NCBI RefSeq assembly: GCF_002706425.1
Contig: NZ_CP017713.1
Span: 1,612,001 to 1,676,000, forward strand
DNA length: 64,000 bases
Reading direction: 5' to 3'
Source of the DNA: Loigolactobacillus coryniformis subsp. coryniformis KCTC 3167 = DSM 20001
Lineage (GTDB): Bacteria > Bacillota > Bacilli > Lactobacillales > Lactobacillaceae
A program made the translations under genes and the position numbers. Of the stretch, positions 63,497-64,000 are shown in pieces. Below the pieces are notes generated by a model that made no database searches, was not told the origin of the DNA, and saw nothing but the letters and a program-made list of their open reading frames with translations. Numbering within the stretch: position 1 is the stretch's first letter; each line of letters opens with the position of its first letter.

Positions 63497-64000
63497 CTAA
63501 TTCAGAATCGTCTGCTTAAAAATTGCCTCATTTTGCGTCATGGCCATTTTAAATTCACCATAATCTTCAATATCATAGGGAATTTTTAGCCCACATTTAA
63601 TCAGCAGAATATCAGAACGCGCCACGACATTATCATCATAAGTCGAACCACTATTCAAGAACAGCTTCAAATCGTTAGTCTCGCTACTTTCTGGATACAG
63701 ATAGAACCCCTTCTTAGCATCAAATCTGAACATATAAGCTAGAACTTGCAAGTAGTCTTTATTACCAATATTATTCTGGGGTTTATATTTCGTATCAGCG
63801 ATAACCCGTGACGTCGAATTTTGGCTAATAAAATCGGGATAGATCAAACCAATTTGCCCACCATCATCCTTATTAAATAGTTCTTGGGCACCCTCGCCAC
63901 CTTTATTTCGTGGATGGTGGAACGAATCGCCGATTAACAAATTAACGTATTCTTCCCATAACCAGGCACCATCAAACAAAATACCTTGAACCTGATGAAC
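63497..64000 (-). CDS. McrC-type nuclease subunit, partial (runs off the window)
   Basis: C-terminal 168 codons of a protein whose frame is still open at the window edge. YPDFIS and VIADTKYK form a PD-(D/E)xK nuclease core, and the start WLWEEYVNLLI with NKDYLQVLAYMFRF is typical of McrC-like proteins of the LlaJI/McrBC type. McrC is the nuclease partner of the GTPase McrB in type IV restriction of modified DNA; an mcrB gene would be expected upstream on the minus strand, outside the window. Confidence 0.75.
   Translation of the reverse strand, partial: VHQVQGILFDGAWLWEEYVNLLIGDSFHHPRNKGGEGAQELFNKDDGGQIGLIYPDFISQNSTSRVIADTKYKPQNNIGNKDYLQVLAYMFRFDAKKGFYLYPESSETNDLKLFLNSGSTYDDNVVARSDILLIKCGLKIPYDIEDYGEFKMAMTQNEAIFKQTILN

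Overview
The window reads as the chromosome of a lactic acid bacterium of the Lactobacillaceae. The evidence is the gene content: YjeM-type amino-acid permeases, a C69 dipeptidase, stand-alone MgsA, a FakB/DegV protein, a secreted DNase with a C-terminal sunset-like domain, an Ala/Gln-rich secreted coiled-coil protein, DUF1659/DUF2922 small proteins, strong AGGAGG ribosome sites and frequent TTG starts. I cannot name the species. No rRNA, tRNA or CRISPR array was recognised.

Layout. (1) 1-17 kb is core-like: a tautomerase, YitT protein, dipeptidase, two paralogous YjeM-type permeases around a class B PBP, an EVE-like/HNH protein, a decayed Mga-type regulator, mgsA, a copZ-copA operon with two cop boxes, an acetyltransferase, and ilvD divergent from a DUF59 Fe-S assembly factor. 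(2) 17-21 kb holds a GGDEF/EAL-type gene inactivated by a nonsense codon, a homopolymer frameshift and a complete 1697-bp IS1380-type element with 15-16 bp inverted repeats and a 5-bp target duplication. (3) 21-40 kb has a nucleobase permease, an unknown 498-residue protein, a secreted coiled-coil protein, an SDR/MerR pair with a textbook 19-bp-spacer MerR promoter, a matrixin protease, a secreted DNase, rarA, and a flavodoxin-SDR-cupin-CMD operon. (4) 40-50 kb is a glycoside cluster: ROK kinase, GH1 phospho-beta-glucosidase and esterase on one side of an AraC regulator; MBL hydrolase, MFS transporter and GH78 alpha-L-rhamnosidase on the other. Together they look like a route for rhamnosyl-glucosides.

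(5) 50-56 kb is a replication-like module: a replisome organizer, a DnaB-type helicase, a Phd-like protein and a 21-bp iteron array, next to a small sigma-70-type factor. The same 36-bp promoter-like element stands upstream of the replication operon and of the DUF1659/DUF2922 unit, which suggests one small regulon, possibly run by that sigma factor. (6) 56-64 kb is a defence island, AT-rich across the R-M genes: one fused, M.FokI-like double adenine methyltransferase flanked by two different full-length FokI-type endonucleases, then an orphan SRA/YDG-like reader domain and a McrC-type nuclease running off the edge. The two nucleases carry opposite charges at the FokI dimer salt-bridge positions, which would insulate them from each other. 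This is the strongest candidate for something undescribed.

Three families of short, hairpin-forming intergenic repeats (called A, B and C here) are scattered through the window. Family and motif assignments come from memory of the families; no database search was run.
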